Shown in pieces: positions 10,797-22,150 of a DNA stretch of 64,000 nt. Made by a program: the position numbers and the translations under genes. This DNA comes from Gamarada debralockiae. Its lineage: Eukaryota > Ascomycota > Leotiomycetes > Helotiales > Hyphodiscaceae. The notes below the pieces were generated by a model. That model had not been told where the DNA came from. It did not search any database and saw only the letters and a list, made by a program, of their open reading frames with translations. Within the stretch, counting starts at the first letter, position 1. Every line of letters begins with the position of its first letter. The stretch spans positions 184,638-248,637 of the forward strand of contig NXFV01001251.1 in assembly GCA_002803225.1 (NCBI GenBank). The letters are read 5' to 3'.

Positions 10797-12038
10797 GCTG
10801 GGCCGTTTGTGAGCTGGGCCGCAGAGAGACGAGAGAGGGGGAAACGACCGGATTCATTTTGGTCTTGGTACACCTTGTCACATGAGATTTGGGTAAAGCG
10901 CCGGTCTTAAATTATACTTGGGGCTTTGTTTGGAACCAAATGCTGGATAAGTGTTGTTCCTCGAAACAGCTCTTGTTGGTTGACCACAAAAGTCACCAGA
11001 ACAGCCCTACATACCGCTATCCGACCACTTCGGAAATCGCCGGGTTTAGAGAAGATTGAAAATTTTGAAGGAGAATCAAAACTTGATAAGTGTTTCTCAT
11101 CGAGGGTCATACTTTTCGAAATCATGCCTGAATATCTATTACGGCTTGTGGATGGCACAATTGCAGAGTCCGTACTGCGGCACACTCGCGAGTACGTTTC
11201 GATCTGTCATTGCAATTGGGTCAGAATGGCTAAGGTTGACTTGCCTCTCTCCCCATCCAAAAGAGTCAGTCAGTCAGTCACATAGTAAGAAATAAAGACA
11301 TATTGGAGGATCAAAATTGGACCTTGCATTACGAATTTCAAGCAGCAACGAAGCCCTCAAAACAAGACCTGCTCGGCACCCATTATCTCTCTCAAAAAAG
11401 TACCACTCCCTCCCACCACCCCCAGTTCATCTCATCCATAATCTATCATGTGATATCATCTCATTCCCATTCACTCGTCTCGAAGATATTCCCATCTTCA
11501 CAAAAGGTAATTAAGATACATATGTGCTATAAAGCTCCGAATCAAAAGAAGTTCGACCGAAGACGCAGTAAAGACAGCCTTTCGAGTCCTCCGCTTTGCA
11601 GAAAGTCGACCGATCGATTTTAGTAAGTGGAGTTTTCGTTTTCGTTCGTGTTGAATACCGAACGTCGAGTGTCGAAGAAAGAAGTATGTGCAACCCATCC
11701 ATTCCATCCCTGGGAGACCGAGTGCACGAGACTTTAGCACAGACTCAAAGTCTTCCCACCATCCCTCCAAATTAAAAAACAATAACGCCAGGCCAGTTAC
11801 TCGCTCCCAGTGCGCAGGAGCGGCCTGCCATCTGTAAAAGCAAAACGCCAGGCCAGATACTCACTCCTAGTGCGTAGGAGCGGCCAGCCGATTTCCCATC
11901 CCAGGTCCATATCCTTCAGAGCATAACAAAAGCGTGCTAGAAACCCAAGTTCGATCAATGCTCGCCGGCAGATCGTGACGCTTGACAACACCGTCCATTT
12001 CTCGCCGTATGCACCCTTCCTAAAACGCCGTAAAACTA
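10797..12038. other. Intergenic, about 1.2 kb, with short repeats
   Basis: No credible gene. It contains an (AGTC)n run near 11264-11281 (four to five units), a C/T-rich tract near 11400-11480, and the 60-bp tandem duplication listed separately. The 3' end of the Stb3-like gene lies at its right edge. Confidence 0.5.
11784..11892. repeat. 60-bp tandem duplication
   Basis: AACGCCAGGCCAG starts two copies at 11784 and 11844, each continuing to GGAGCGGCC. The copies differ at about five positions, three of which are C-to-T or G-to-A in the second copy. Confidence 0.75.
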
Positions 12039-13172
12039 TTATACAGAACCGAGTCGTAAAAGTGCCTCGACGGCCTCCCGTTCCTGGGAATCGGAGGTCA
12101 TGCCGAAGGCTGATAAATCGAAATTATTAGGGGGTTGTGTTTGTGGTAAAGGCCGCAAAGGTACTGTTTTCGCCATTGTGAGGGAGGGCCCGCCACCGCT
12201 GCGGGATCCTCCCGGGTATCGAGAGGTGAGGAAGTTTCGACCAGGTCCGGAGGCGGAGTAGGATGCTGCTCGGAGGGCAGCGGCTCCGACAGCGGCCCAG
12301 TCTTCGTCGTCAGTCATGTCTTCGGGATCGTCGCCCATGGGTTCGTCCTCCGGTGGTGCTTCGGAAGAGGAACAAGACGCATCGCCGTCGAGAGACATCT
12401 TGTCCGCTACATCCATCATGATGTCCATATCGTCGTCGTGAGAGAACACGGCCGAATCGCCAGCCCAGCTGGATTCTGGCGCATTCAACCGTGTTCGGTC
12501 GAAGGAGAATCCGTTCGGATTAGCGATAGGCATGCCCATAGAGTACGAAGATGGCACGCTCGGGGGTGGTGATTGCTGAGAACCTCTGCTATCCCTGGCC
12601 GGGTGTCCCTTCAACCTCGCGTCCCATCGTCCCCATCCCACCTTCTCGAACTTCACATTGCCCTTTATGCCACCTCCCTCGCCTCCGTTGCCACGGCCCT
12701 CAAGAGCAGCAACCACCACTCGTCTAGCCTTCGCGGGAGGTATTCCAGAGAAGCCAGGGACCGAAGTGGTGAGGTAGCCCATGATGTGGCGGATAGCCAG
12801 CGGACCATGGTTGAGAAGGATCTCCGGCAAGTGGTGCTTGGCCAACAGAGTCGGGGTGATAGTACCGGTCGTGTCAAAACCAGGTGATCCGATATCATGA
12901 TCCAACTCAGTAAAGGTATCCTGTCCGCTTCCATCAGGACCGTCCTGGAGATCGAGGTCGGATTCGACGTGTTCCAGGGCAGTCTGGGCCGTGGTTGAAC
13001 GGGTCCCGTATGGCTTGAGGCCATGAGGAGGCAGAGAGGGAGAGATGGAGTTTGGGGGAGTCGGGAGGGGATGGGCTCTCGTGGCAGGAACGCTCCTGGC
13101 CGCTACAGCAGCAAAGCTGTCTCGGCCAGAGGACTTCGGGATATCGCGAGCAGAGGATTTCATGGCAGCCAT
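12039..13172 (-). CDS. Stb3-like transcriptional regulator (Sin3-binding protein)
   Basis: Single-exon frame of 377 residues. Residues ~105-195 match the Stb3 family: 'LLAKHHLPEILLNHGPLAI', 'IMGYLTTSVPGFSGIPPAKA', 'VVAALEGRG' and 'FEKVGWGRWDARLKG'. In yeast, Stb3 binds ribosomal RNA processing elements in growth-gene promoters and recruits the Sin3-Rpd3 deacetylase under TOR control; the same role here is inferred from the family. The rest is disordered: a Ser/Thr/Pro-rich N-terminus, an acidic tract near residues 265-295 ('EDEPMGDDPEDMTDDEDWA') and a low-complexity C-terminus. The start gives the longest frame and a normal fungal N-terminus ('MAAMKSSARDIPKS'). Confidence 0.85.
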   Translation of the reverse strand: MAAMKSSARDIPKSSGRDSFAAVAARSVPATRAHPLPTPPNSISPSLPPHGLKPYGTRSTTAQTALEHVESDLDLQDGPDGSGQDTFTELDHDIGSPGFDTTGTITPTLLAKHHLPEILLNHGPLAIRHIMGYLTTSVPGFSGIPPAKARRVVVAALEGRGNGGEGGGIKGNVKFEKVGWGRWDARLKGHPARDSRGSQQSPPPSVPSSYSMGMPIANPNGFSFDRTRLNAPESSWAGDSAVFSHDDDMDIMMDVADKMSLDGDASCSSSEAPPEDEPMGDDPEDMTDDEDWAAVGAAALRAASYSASGPGRNFLTSRYPGGSRSGGGPSLTMAKTVPLRPLPQTQPPNNFDLSAFGMTSDSQEREAVEALLRLGSV

Positions 13173-14711
13173 TTCGTTGGAAGTTAGTTTCGTACGTTTC
13201 TCTGTAGACGTGCGACACCAGCTTAGTACTTGTTCTCACCAAAAACGCGTTGTGTGGCTTAATGACTCAATGATTTGCTGACGGTAGGGCTGACTCACTC
13301 GACTTGCGATAGAAACGTGGCGATTTGCTTGGAAGACGCGACAAGGAAGCTGAATGCAACAATTGATCGTGTCGTAGGATGGCAGATGGACTGGCGCGAA
13401 ATCTTGTCGGTGCAGAGCGATGAAGCTGTTGCGAATCTGGAATGCGAGAGTGATGAGATTGTTATTGCTGGTACCTAGCGAAGTTGGCAGTAGCTGATGA
13501 AGCAGAAGAGATAACTCTGCTGCGATTCAGGAAAGAGTTGGAAGGTACGGCAAGCCTTTACGTTGCACGAAAAAGCGACGGGCGATGCAAGTGATCAAAT
13601 GTGTATGGTTCTGGTGAATTGTTTGTGTTGTGGTGTTGTTGTATTGGGTGTAATGTATGATCCTCTTGAAGGAGGTAATTCCTTGGGCCGGGGTTAGCGA
13701 CGGAACCTCGCAGTATGCAGCCGAATTTACTTTGCTGGGATTTGCAGCCAACTTGAGTCTCGCACAACACAATTTATCTCTCACTAGTGTCACCCCAGCA
13801 GGGCATCGACAGCAAACCTTGCGTCACCTGTGCCTGGAAAGAATTTTACTTGCATTTCCTACATAAAGCATGATACAATTGTTGGCTGTCAGTCACTCTG
13901 TAGGGCTTTTGAGACCTGTCTTTGCTGCTGGAATCACCCACTCTCCGCTGTAGAGTCTAGCTACAGCATCACTGGAGTTGTGGCCCGGACGCTGGACATG
14001 GCAAAGAATCCCACGTTCCAAGAGCGTCCTTTTCCTATTGGCTCATTCGAGACTTACGACTTCCGATGCCCAGCGAGCAGATCACCAGACACCCCTCAAC
14101 ACCAACAGAAACTTCACCACAGGCCATTCTTCCACTTGCTAGGCTTGCAGTCTCTGTGCGACGGAAATCCAAGCTCTTCCCCACGTTGTTGAATCCTCTC
14201 ACCACAAGACTGCCACTGTCGAACTTCCAAGAAAAATGGTCGAGTGTCGAATTCACGACTCCTGCATTTTCCCCACTTGTGACATGACAGAAACGCTTTA
14301 TTTTCTATACTCTTCCATATGACGATACGGTACTCAACCCGTCGATCTTTTCCGGGAATCCGTGAGATACTCGTAAACCACTCAATTCCAATCGTGTTCC
14401 AAGAATGGGCGCTCACCCGAGAAGCTGGAAAGCGAGAAATTGAAAGCGCCCATCTGACCTCGGGTTTCCGAGAATCGGAGAGCGTCGTCACTCTTTCGTG
14501 GGATGAACATAGACGTCAAAAACTCACCACAAAATTCCAGAAGCTTTGATTGATCCAATGGAAGGTTGGTGAAATTAGTAGATCTCACTCAATAACCAAT
14601 TGAGTTTGTACGTTTTGATGACGATGGACAAAGAGCACATGCAAAGCAAAAGCAGCCTCCCATCAAATAACGCCACCAAGCAGCAAGCCCCGAGAGCAAA
14701 ATGGTTATCTT
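13173..14711. other. Intergenic, about 1.5 kb, no gene seen
   Basis: Upstream region of the Stb3-like gene and downstream region of TOP3, both on the minus strand. The open frames here are short, lack protein-like composition and overlap each other. A long 5' UTR of the Stb3-like gene is possible. Confidence 0.5.
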
Positions 14712-16953
14712 TCAAGGTCCAACCCCACCATTCAGTACATATCTCCTGCAGGACTAAGATATCAACGTCAGCAAATCAAGAGGAACGCGGGAAATTGATA
14801 TGATGCAACTCACTGATTTCAACATGCCTAATTTCTCCTTGGACTCCATGAATACTTCCTTGTACTGCCTCAGACTCTCTCGTAAGACTTCAGCACGTGC
14901 TGCGCGACCCTCGCAGATGGCCTTCATCCTCAGTTCCAATTCTTGTCGTAAAAAAGGCTTACTCAGACTCGTCTCGAATCCCATTTTATCGTAGCCGGCC
15001 ACTAATGCTACACCTAATGTTGAAGGTATAAACTCTTCCATACCTCCTCCACCACCACCTCCGCCAGTAGCACCTCCTCTGCCACCTCTTCCACCTCGTC
15101 CTCCCCGACCTCCTCGACCTCCAGGTCCCGCCGGTGCGGCGTTGTCATTGTTCCCGCCTCCGCCTGCACCCCTAGACCTTGTATATACGTACTCTCGCTC
15201 CTTGATCTTGGCAATATGTTCGGCCATTGTAGCATCGGTCCCGATGCCGTTCGCATCCATTAAAGCAATAAGATCAGGTTCGGTAAGGTATCCCGGAGCT
15301 GAGGTCTTACCATCTGTAATCATAGCCTCCGTAGGTTCAAAGGTTTCGCCGAGCCTAAACTTGGGCAATATGCTGTTTGTCCAGTTTTCGTAAGGATATA
15401 CATCCAAGTAGTTCCGCTCCAAAACCACAACTCCGTGAACATGGAAGGTCTCGTCTCCGTATTCGATTTCGACATCAGTTGCTCGACCTTTAGCATCTTC
15501 TGAACAGCAGGCTAGGAAGCGCCGTGTGATAAATTCGTAGACTCGGCCTTCCTCTGCGTTCAGTGCCGTTGGTGCCACATATGCCACAGGGTGGATGGGA
15601 GGGTGTGCCTTATCATCATGCCGACCATCTCGAGGCTGATTGAATCCACCACTCACCAAGTTTTGAGCGAACTGTCCCCATCGATTGTCAGGCATCTGCT
15701 TTTCTACCAAAGCCCTCAGATTCATCCCTCTATCGAAGCGGTCCGTTTCTGTTCTGGGGTAACTTATGAAACCCTTGTTGTAAAGTTTTTCTGCCACTGT
15801 CATAGCCATTTGACTGTCCATTCGCAGAAATATGCTGGCCATTTTCTGCAGCTCAACTGTTGTCAGCGGCAACGGTTTCCATTTCTTCGTCGGGTTTTCA
15901 TGTACATTGGTGACCTTAGCCATCTTTGCAGCAATGCATCTCTCGAAAAGGATGACAACAACTGCCCGATCGAACAGATGACCGCGTCTCCAGTTGAAGT
16001 CAACATTCTTATGTGTGACTTTGATGCTCCAGAAGAGTTCCGGTACAAAATTCTGCACTCTGAAATAACGGTCGACGACGAAACCGAGAGTAGGGAATTG
16101 ACAGGAACCTGGTATCCGATGAACAAATGTCGATCTCCATGTAGATTCGAAATCACTTACCAAAGCTGATCATCTTGTCGCTCAGAGAACCTCCCAGCAT
16201 TCGAAGATTGTTGGTCTGGAATCTTGTGAACGCATAGCCAATTCTCAGATCTAGCTCTATACGCACAGCTACTGCGTCTGCTTGGCGGTCGTCTAGATCT
16301 ATAGGATTCTTGGCTGCTCGGAGAACATGGCTGAAAACTCTTAGCAAGCGAAGCCGGGACAATTAACAATGATGACCTACGCTCTCTCAATGTTACTGAA
16401 TCTTGCCCTTTTCACCTCGAGTCGCCCGTTTCCCTTCAATGCTTCGGTCCTCACCTCGCTGCCAATGTGCTCGCCTTCTCGATCGCAATCGGTCCATATG
16501 AAAAGAGCTCTAGCGCCCCTCGCCTGTGTCTCGATATTCCTGGCAATAGGCTGTTTGTCCTTCGAAAGAGTGTTAGATAGGATCTGCCTTGTTGGTAGAA
16601 ATCGACAAACCTGGTCGACTCTTGTGTGGACGGGAGCATCGAAGAGTCGCTCTGGAGGAGGATGATACCAGTCCTTGACCTCTGGACCAAATTCAGTAGT
16701 AGTAAGATGGCCTGACACACAAGTCATGATCACCTGGCAATTGCCCCATGGCGGACCAAAGTCGAACGTGAAAGAATAGTTTTTAATATATTGGTTCCCT
16801 GTGTTGCTCTGAAAAGAAACATCAGTTGGAGACGATACGGATCTTCTCCATGGAACTTCCACTTACCGTTGTAAACTGGCCTCCGGAAAGATGTCCAGCC
16901 ACTGCCTTTGAGATAGAAGGCTTCTCAGCGACGCAAAGAATCTTGCCAGGCAT
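14712..16953 (-). CDS. TOP3: DNA topoisomerase III (type IA)
   Basis: Six exons: 16953-16867, 16808-16611, 16559-16381, 16330-16161, 16108-14814 and 14753-14712, giving 656 residues. The enzyme passes single strands through a transient 5'-phosphotyrosyl break; with a RecQ helicase and Rmi1 it dissolves recombination intermediates. The Toprim domain is in exons 1-4 ('MPGKILCVAEKPSISKAV', 'ALFIWTDCDREGEHIG'). The catalytic tyrosine lies in 'NKGFISYPRTETDRF', about residue 328. 'GIGTDATMAEHIAKI' and 'LGVALVAGYDKMG' are further type IA landmarks. A glycine/arginine-rich insert (GRGGRGG repeats, plus strand about 15040-15170) interrupts the core near residues 520-565. The last intron (14813-14754) removes an in-frame stop and leaves a short C-terminal exon. 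The N-terminus is the family's usual one. The gene is divergent from the DUF1295 gene. Confidence 0.95.
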
Positions 16954-17345
16954 TTTCGCATCACGTGTGAGCGTGCAGGAGAACTGAAGACTTTATCGGC
17001 GTTAATACCGTTATCGACCTTGTCATAAGTCTCTCAAATGCATGGTACTATGCAACGACCCACTTGGCGCGTCGAGAACGAGTAAGGACTTGATGAGAGA
17101 CAGCTGGAAAGGAGAAGTCGCGTGGTGAAGTTCTTGCTTCCTTCCAGATTAAGCTTTTGGAAAAGTTGATGGCGTCCTGTCGGGTGGAAGGAAATCTGAA
17201 ACCGAGACATCCCTGCAAGACTCCGTCATACATCGGGAATTCAAGAGCTTTGGACTCGCAGATATCCAACCTTCTTCTGTCAATTCTCACAACAATTGAA
17301 ATTTTCTCTCCTCTACACTCATTAATGCTCTGGCTATCCGACACC
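16954..17345. promoter_or_regulatory. Shared divergent promoter, TOP3 / DUF1295 gene
   Basis: A 392-bp interval between the start codons of two divergent genes must contain both promoters and 5' UTRs. A CATCACGTGTGAGC E-box-like sequence lies just upstream of the TOP3 ATG (about 16960). No TATA box stands out. Confidence 0.35.
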
Positions 17346-18569
17346 ATGTCTTTACCTTTACCTGTAGTAGAGACCCTTACGGAATGCTCTGATTTCCAGA
17401 AAACAGTCCTTCCCTATCTACCCCAACTCTACGACCTGCCACAACAACTCCTCCAATCCTACAATAATCCCACCGAACTTCGAAATATCTACCTTGCCAC
17501 GAACCCTCTCATATCCGCCGTAGCATTTTCCCTCTTCCTTGCGCCACTATTCCTCATAGTCTCGGAGATCAACAAGAATTACTCTCAGGTAGATCGATGC
17601 TGGAGCATCCTGCCTACAATCTACAATGCCCATTTTGCCATCTACGCGCATATGTCTGGTCTACCAACAGCTCGGCTGGATAATCTGCTTGCATTTAGCA
17701 CTGTGTGGAGTGTAAGAGTATCTTCAATGACATGGAAGACGTGAGCTGACATCATTGTAGCTGCGTTTGACATTCAACTACTGGCGCAAAGGAGGATACA
17801 ACGTTGGGTCAGAGGATTATCGATGGTACACATATCACTCTTTTGGTTGACAGGATGCTGATTCATGTCTCAAAGGGAGGTCCTTCGAGAGAAGATCAGC
17901 CCAGCTCTATTCTTTGTCTTCAACGTCCTGTTCATCTCGCTCGCACAAAGCATCCTCCTCGTCTTAATCACGACACCTACCTATGTCATCCTATTGACAG
18001 CTCATTTCAGGGAAACAATGCAAACATCAGACATCATATTCGCTAGAGTTCTCATGGGATTGGTACTGGTTGAGTTCTTCGCAGACCAGCAGCAATGGAG
18101 TAGGCATTCCTCTCTCCCCCACAACCCACCATCCACTAACTTATCTCTCGCAGACTATCAAAACGCAAAGAAACAGTACCAAAAGACCGCCAAAGTCCCC
18201 CACAAATTCGAACAAGAAGATCTCGATCGCGGCTTCATCGTAACGGGTCTCTGGTCCTGGAGTCGGCACCCCAATTTCGCCGCCGAACAAGCAATCTGGG
18301 TAGTTCTCTACCAATGGGGCTGTTGGTCCTCAAACGTTATGTACAACTGGACATTCGTAGGCGCGATGTCCTACCTGATCCTCTTCCAAGCCTCAACCTG
18401 GTTCACAGAACTTATTACAGCCGGAAAGTATGGCGAATACAAGGAATATCAGCAGAGGGTCGGAAAGTTCCTACCAAGACTCAGCACGGATTTACCGGGT
18501 GATTTCAGTGATCAGAAGGCTAAGCCTAAGGTCGAGAAAGCTGAAAAGAAGAATACGGTGAAGAAATAG
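17346..18569 (+). CDS. DUF1295 / steroid 5-alpha-reductase-like membrane protein
   Basis: Four exons: 17346-17711, 17761-17825, 17876-18099 and 18154-18569, giving 356 residues. The C-terminal half carries the DUF1295 signature: 'YNVGSEDYRWEVLREKI', 'GLWSWSRHPNFAAEQAIWV' and, near the end, 'AGKYGEYKEYQQRVGKFLP'. The family belongs to the steroid-reductase/ICMT-type integral membrane fold, with an NADPH-binding C-terminal core; the substrate is unknown. Hydrophobic helices are visible in exon 1 ('AVAFSLFLAPLFLIVSE') and exon 3 ('ALFFVFNVLFISLAQSILLV'). The C-terminus is Lys-rich. I chose the ATG at 17346 (ACACCATG context); upstream in-frame ATGs at 17325 and 17157 exist but would add a segment without family features. 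Divergent from TOP3. Confidence 0.85.
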
Positions 18570-18906
18570 ATGGTGGCGACAGATGATGGTTTGTAGAGTT
18601 ATTTTCGTTTGCTTACGTGAGGTTTTTTGGGCCTTCTTATTAAGCACATTTGCATGCAATGAGAATACATAATCATGGAAAGTCTTTTCTGTGATTTTTA
18701 TTATTTCTATTCATGTTTTTCGGTTTCCGAATTGTGAGGTTCTTTCTTTCCGGTAAAGAAATTCGAACGGTCGGTTAACTCCTACCCCGGAGAAAAATTT
18801 CGCTTCGACAAAAGAAGTCTCTACCACAATCTTGAAATTTCTTTTGGGAAGTGGTCACACGATCATTTGAAGTCTGAGAATTCATCGCTCTACAAATCTC
18901 CTTACA
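18570..18906. other. Intergenic, no gene seen
   Basis: Short AT-rich interval holding the 3' UTR of the DUF1295 gene and the promoter of the next gene. Confidence 0.5.
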
Positions 18907-19353
18907 ATGGAATCAACCCCGCGAAACCAAGCTCTCCCTAAAGCACCTTCCTCCATGACCGAAATCATGTCAAAATCAAATGCCTCCTCCAGACCAAACA
19001 GTAGCCACAGCACTCAAACTTCATTTTCAAACGCATCAACCACCTCTCTCGTGTCAACCGTCACCACTTCTTCCACCGCTTCATCCACAGTCCCGAAGTG
19101 GAATATCCACAAACCTCAATACGACGCCAAAGGTCAAGCGCTTGATGCTATGACGCGCAAATATCCATCGCCCGGCCCTGAGAACGAGCTCAGTTTAGAA
19201 GAGATGCTCGCTCTCCCACCCCTGCCAAGGTCTTTCCGTTATGAGATTGAGAAGGATGAGATTTTGAGAAAGGAAGGCAGCGAGGAGAAGAGGAAGGAGG
19301 AGTTGGAGGCTGCCAAGAAGTGGTTGAGGGATTTGGCTTTGGGTGTGAAATGA
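18907..19353 (+). CDS. Small Ser/Thr-rich protein of unknown function
   Basis: Single-exon frame of 148 residues. I do not recognise a named domain. The N-terminal ~60 residues are a Ser/Thr-rich disordered stretch, followed by 'WNIHKPQYDAKGQALDAM', an acidic 'ENELSLEEMLALPPLPRSF' and a charged C-terminal helix rich in Lys/Glu. The ordered C-terminal half looks like a conserved motif protein rather than chance: its composition is balanced and codon use resembles the neighbours. No signal peptide or membrane helix is visible, so a cytosolic or nuclear location is likely. Confidence 0.6.
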   Translation: MESTPRNQALPKAPSSMTEIMSKSNASSRPNSSHSTQTSFSNASTTSLVSTVTTSSTASSTVPKWNIHKPQYDAKGQALDAMTRKYPSPGPENELSLEEMLALPPLPRSFRYEIEKDEILRKEGSEEKRKEELEAAKKWLRDLALGVK

Positions 19354-20586
19354 AGGAGGGAGGCCATTTGAGGTCAAAATTCAGAGGGGAAATGACAGCA
19401 AGGACAGCGGTAATATGCAGAGAATGGCGAGGTGATGGATCGGGGACGACATCAGGCACTTGCCGAGTGAAGAGATCGGCCTTGGGGCGAAGATTCGGAG
19501 GAAGTGCCCGACGCCACTGCAGTGAAACGCGACGCGCTTTTAACGCACCGCCTTGTATGGTCGAACGTTAGAAGAAAGTTAAATCTACGATGTGCAACAA
19601 AAACGTGAAAAAAAAAAGAAAAGGGAAAAAACCCCCCTATTGTAGGATCTATAGGTAGCCAATTGGTGGATAAGAGAGGGGGATGGGGAGGGGAGAAGAC
19701 GAAGTGCGGATAGGGATGCGAGGAAGAGAGAAGATCCAGATCCTCAGATTTATTTTCCAGAGAATTTGGTCTGGTAAAATTAAGGCCAGGTAGAAAACAT
19801 TGAAAAAGCTGACCAAGAATGAGCGATTGGGCCGTTTCGACCCAATCTCAGTGACTGAGTAACTTAGTCAGTTACTATAACCGACCCACCGGGTAAGAAC
19901 GGTGCGACGGGCAACAAAACTTAAAGTATATGTAAGTATATGTAAGATGTGGCTAGTAGTGTGTAGTGAATCATTAATGTATTGATATCAGTATTTTATA
20001 TATTAGGCGACGAGGATGAGCCTCGAGGAAGGAGGGGCAAAGTTCCGGAGAGCTTCCTAAGTGAGAGAAGAATATCGAGAAAAATATCGAGAATAACAGA
20101 AACTTGGGATAAATAGATTTGTCCGTTATGGATAGACAAGACCTTAAATCGGATGAAAGGTAATTTTTGGGATTCCTATGAGGATAGAATTGTACCGAGG
20201 ACAAACGTCACGGCAAGAAGTGCAGAATCACGAGACGAGCACGAGACCACTCGTTTAAAGATTTACAGTGACTTTACCTAGGCTCTTCAGGCCGTACACC
20301 CTAATCCTGCAGAGCTTTCCAGGCTATGATTAGCCCAGACACTCTGTAATTTAGTGACTTTTAGTGGCCGCCGTCGTATCTTCTAGGGTAGTTCCAGAGA
20401 GGAAAGTGGCTCTGTTCATACTTATATCACCCCGTCGGCGCAACCACACATTATCACGACCTGAATTGAGTCTATCGACATCGATCCCGACTTTTGATCT
20501 TCCCCTCTATACGTCTTTGAGAGCGTATTCTTCATGAATTCGGCCAGAGGTCCTTACAGCAGGACTCGGATGCCGAGAACGAGCAT
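19354..20586. other. Intergenic, 1.2 kb, with a dispersed-repeat copy
   Basis: Contains the repeat copy at about 19577-19926 (listed separately), an A-rich run near 19608-19630 and AT-rich sequence with TATA-like stretches. No credible gene. Confidence 0.5.
19577..19926. repeat. Dispersed repeat family, copy A
   Basis: Begins with TTAAATCTACGATGTGCAAC and ends with GGTGCGACGGGCAACAAAAC, with a central CTCAGTGACTGAGTAA block. The same landmarks in the same order recur at 31061-31366 (copy B), and the 3' half recurs at about 31588-31706 and 31916-32043. No coding frame and no terminal inverted repeat are apparent. Confidence 0.65.
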
Positions 20587-21333
20587 TTGATGTCCCAAGA
20601 TGCGAATGATTACGACGAAGAGCAAGACCAAAACCCCAACAAATTATTCTACACCAGTCGGAGACAACGGATTCCACCTAAAAGGCCCGGTCTCATCACT
20701 CTTCTTGCGAGTACAACGCTCATCAGCATGCTTCTATCGGGATTGGGCCTGCATTTACTTCACCTTCTCAATCCCTGACAATTCTCAGGGAGCTCCCTAA
20801 CATCACCTGGGAGCCATTTCGGCTCTTGCGGTGACACGCCATCATCAGCTCGTCTAGCTAATTGCACATTCGATATCATGTCGTTCTCGTGGCTCCCATG
20901 GCCATTCGCTGATCCGGAGCTCACTGCGGAATTCTCACGTGTGCGGAATTGGACTTGGTGGCTGGATACAGATGGAACGACATCTGTGCCATTTGAAGAA
21001 GTAGCTCGAGGAGGCCATGGAGAACTCTTTGTTACGAGAGAATATCGCATGTATCATTGCACGTATATGGGGAGAAAGCTGCATCGGTGGTTGCTTAAAG
21101 GTTGACAAAACGCCGAGAAAAGAGGGGTAGTGGGTACGTATATTGGAGAATATGGCCAAACGTCACATTGCGAGATGATGCTATTAGGCGTGGAAGAAGA
21201 TGGCGGTGTGGTGGACAAAAACGCGACTGACACGGCAATCTCTATGAAGTTTCGCAGAGAAATTGGACATGAAAAAAAGGCTTCCTCAAAGTTATTGTGC
21301 ATTAAGTCAATGCCGAACAGAGAAGAGGAGTGA
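20587..21333 (+). pseudogene. Single-pass membrane protein with paired His-Cys motifs, two in-frame TGA codons
   Basis: One frame runs from the ATG codons at 20587-20592 to the TGA ending at 21333 and is broken only by TGA at 20776-20778 and 21103-21105. Read through, it shows an N-terminal membrane helix ('ITLLASTTLISMLLSGLGL'), then 'FGSCGDTPSSARLANCTFD', 'IMSFSWLPWPFADPELT', 'REYRMYHCTYMGRKLHRW' and finally 'TSHCEMMLLG'. This order (membrane helix, Cys-rich start, WLP motif, HC-x2-M, distal HC) is that of a common uncharacterised fungal membrane-protein family that recalls UstYa/DUF3328 proteins by its paired HC motifs; the kinship is my inference. Each TGA could be a CGA changed by one C-to-T step. 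No intron of acceptable length removes them. Both stops are followed by CAA. Confidence 0.6.
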
Positions 21334-22150
21334 TTAGATGCTTTCATTCCAATCTTACCCATCTATCTACTACAACTGGGGGTGCTATGAATGATCATAT
21401 CAGTTTGCTTCAGTTTGTCCTGGAGCAGCCCTCGCATGATGAGTTCGCTGACAACCTTGGATCTTGTCGTATTTCTTACATCTATGTTGAGTGTTGAAGT
21501 CTGGTGTTTCTCCCAATTCTGCTCCCGGCTCCAATTCATGTAAGAAGGGGGTCGCATCTGCGTAGCACATGAGTCGAATACGAAGGGCTTCAATGCAATG
21601 ATTGACATGCTTCGAAAGGGCGCCAGTGAATCTTCTTCTTCTTGGGGCATTCAGCCACTTACAGAACGTAAGAACTCAGCATCGTCTTGAAATGCCGGAT
21701 TATTGCTGTAATCGTACTCGTTGTCGCCACGAAATGCCGCGAGCTCTTGACTCGTCTACTTTTATGGACGAAGACCAGAAAAGAAATGGCTGAGATCAAA
21801 ATCAAAAAAAGGCGTGCAACAAACTGTGAACTCGCATCGCAGAATGGCGTCGTGGCGGGAGTGAATTGAACAGATGCTTTGCCGTGAGGGCGGAGGCGAG
21901 CCGCAATGTTCGGGGGTGCAGCCCTTCCCATCCTCCATATTAAATGATTCAAGAGCAGACTCGAGAACTCGGTGATTCACAACCCCCTTCAGAACCATCT
22001 TCAATCACTACTTAAGTGTCTCAAATCTCCCCATCTCTCCCCATCTCTTTTCAATACATTCAACATCATTTCAAATCAAGCAACCTCAATCCTCTATCTC
22101 GGTCTTCCTCAGCTTCCCATTCCAAGCTCCTCCAAAAGCACATCTCGAAC
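21334..22150. other. Intergenic with a weak minus-strand membrane ORF
   Basis: A minus-strand frame from an ATG at 21931 downward encodes about 90 residues with one hydrophobic helix ('LFLILISAISFLVFVH') and a GTAAGT donor near 21657 that could join a short terminal exon. I cannot match it to a family, so I leave it as a weak candidate. The remainder shows nothing. Confidence 0.25.
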
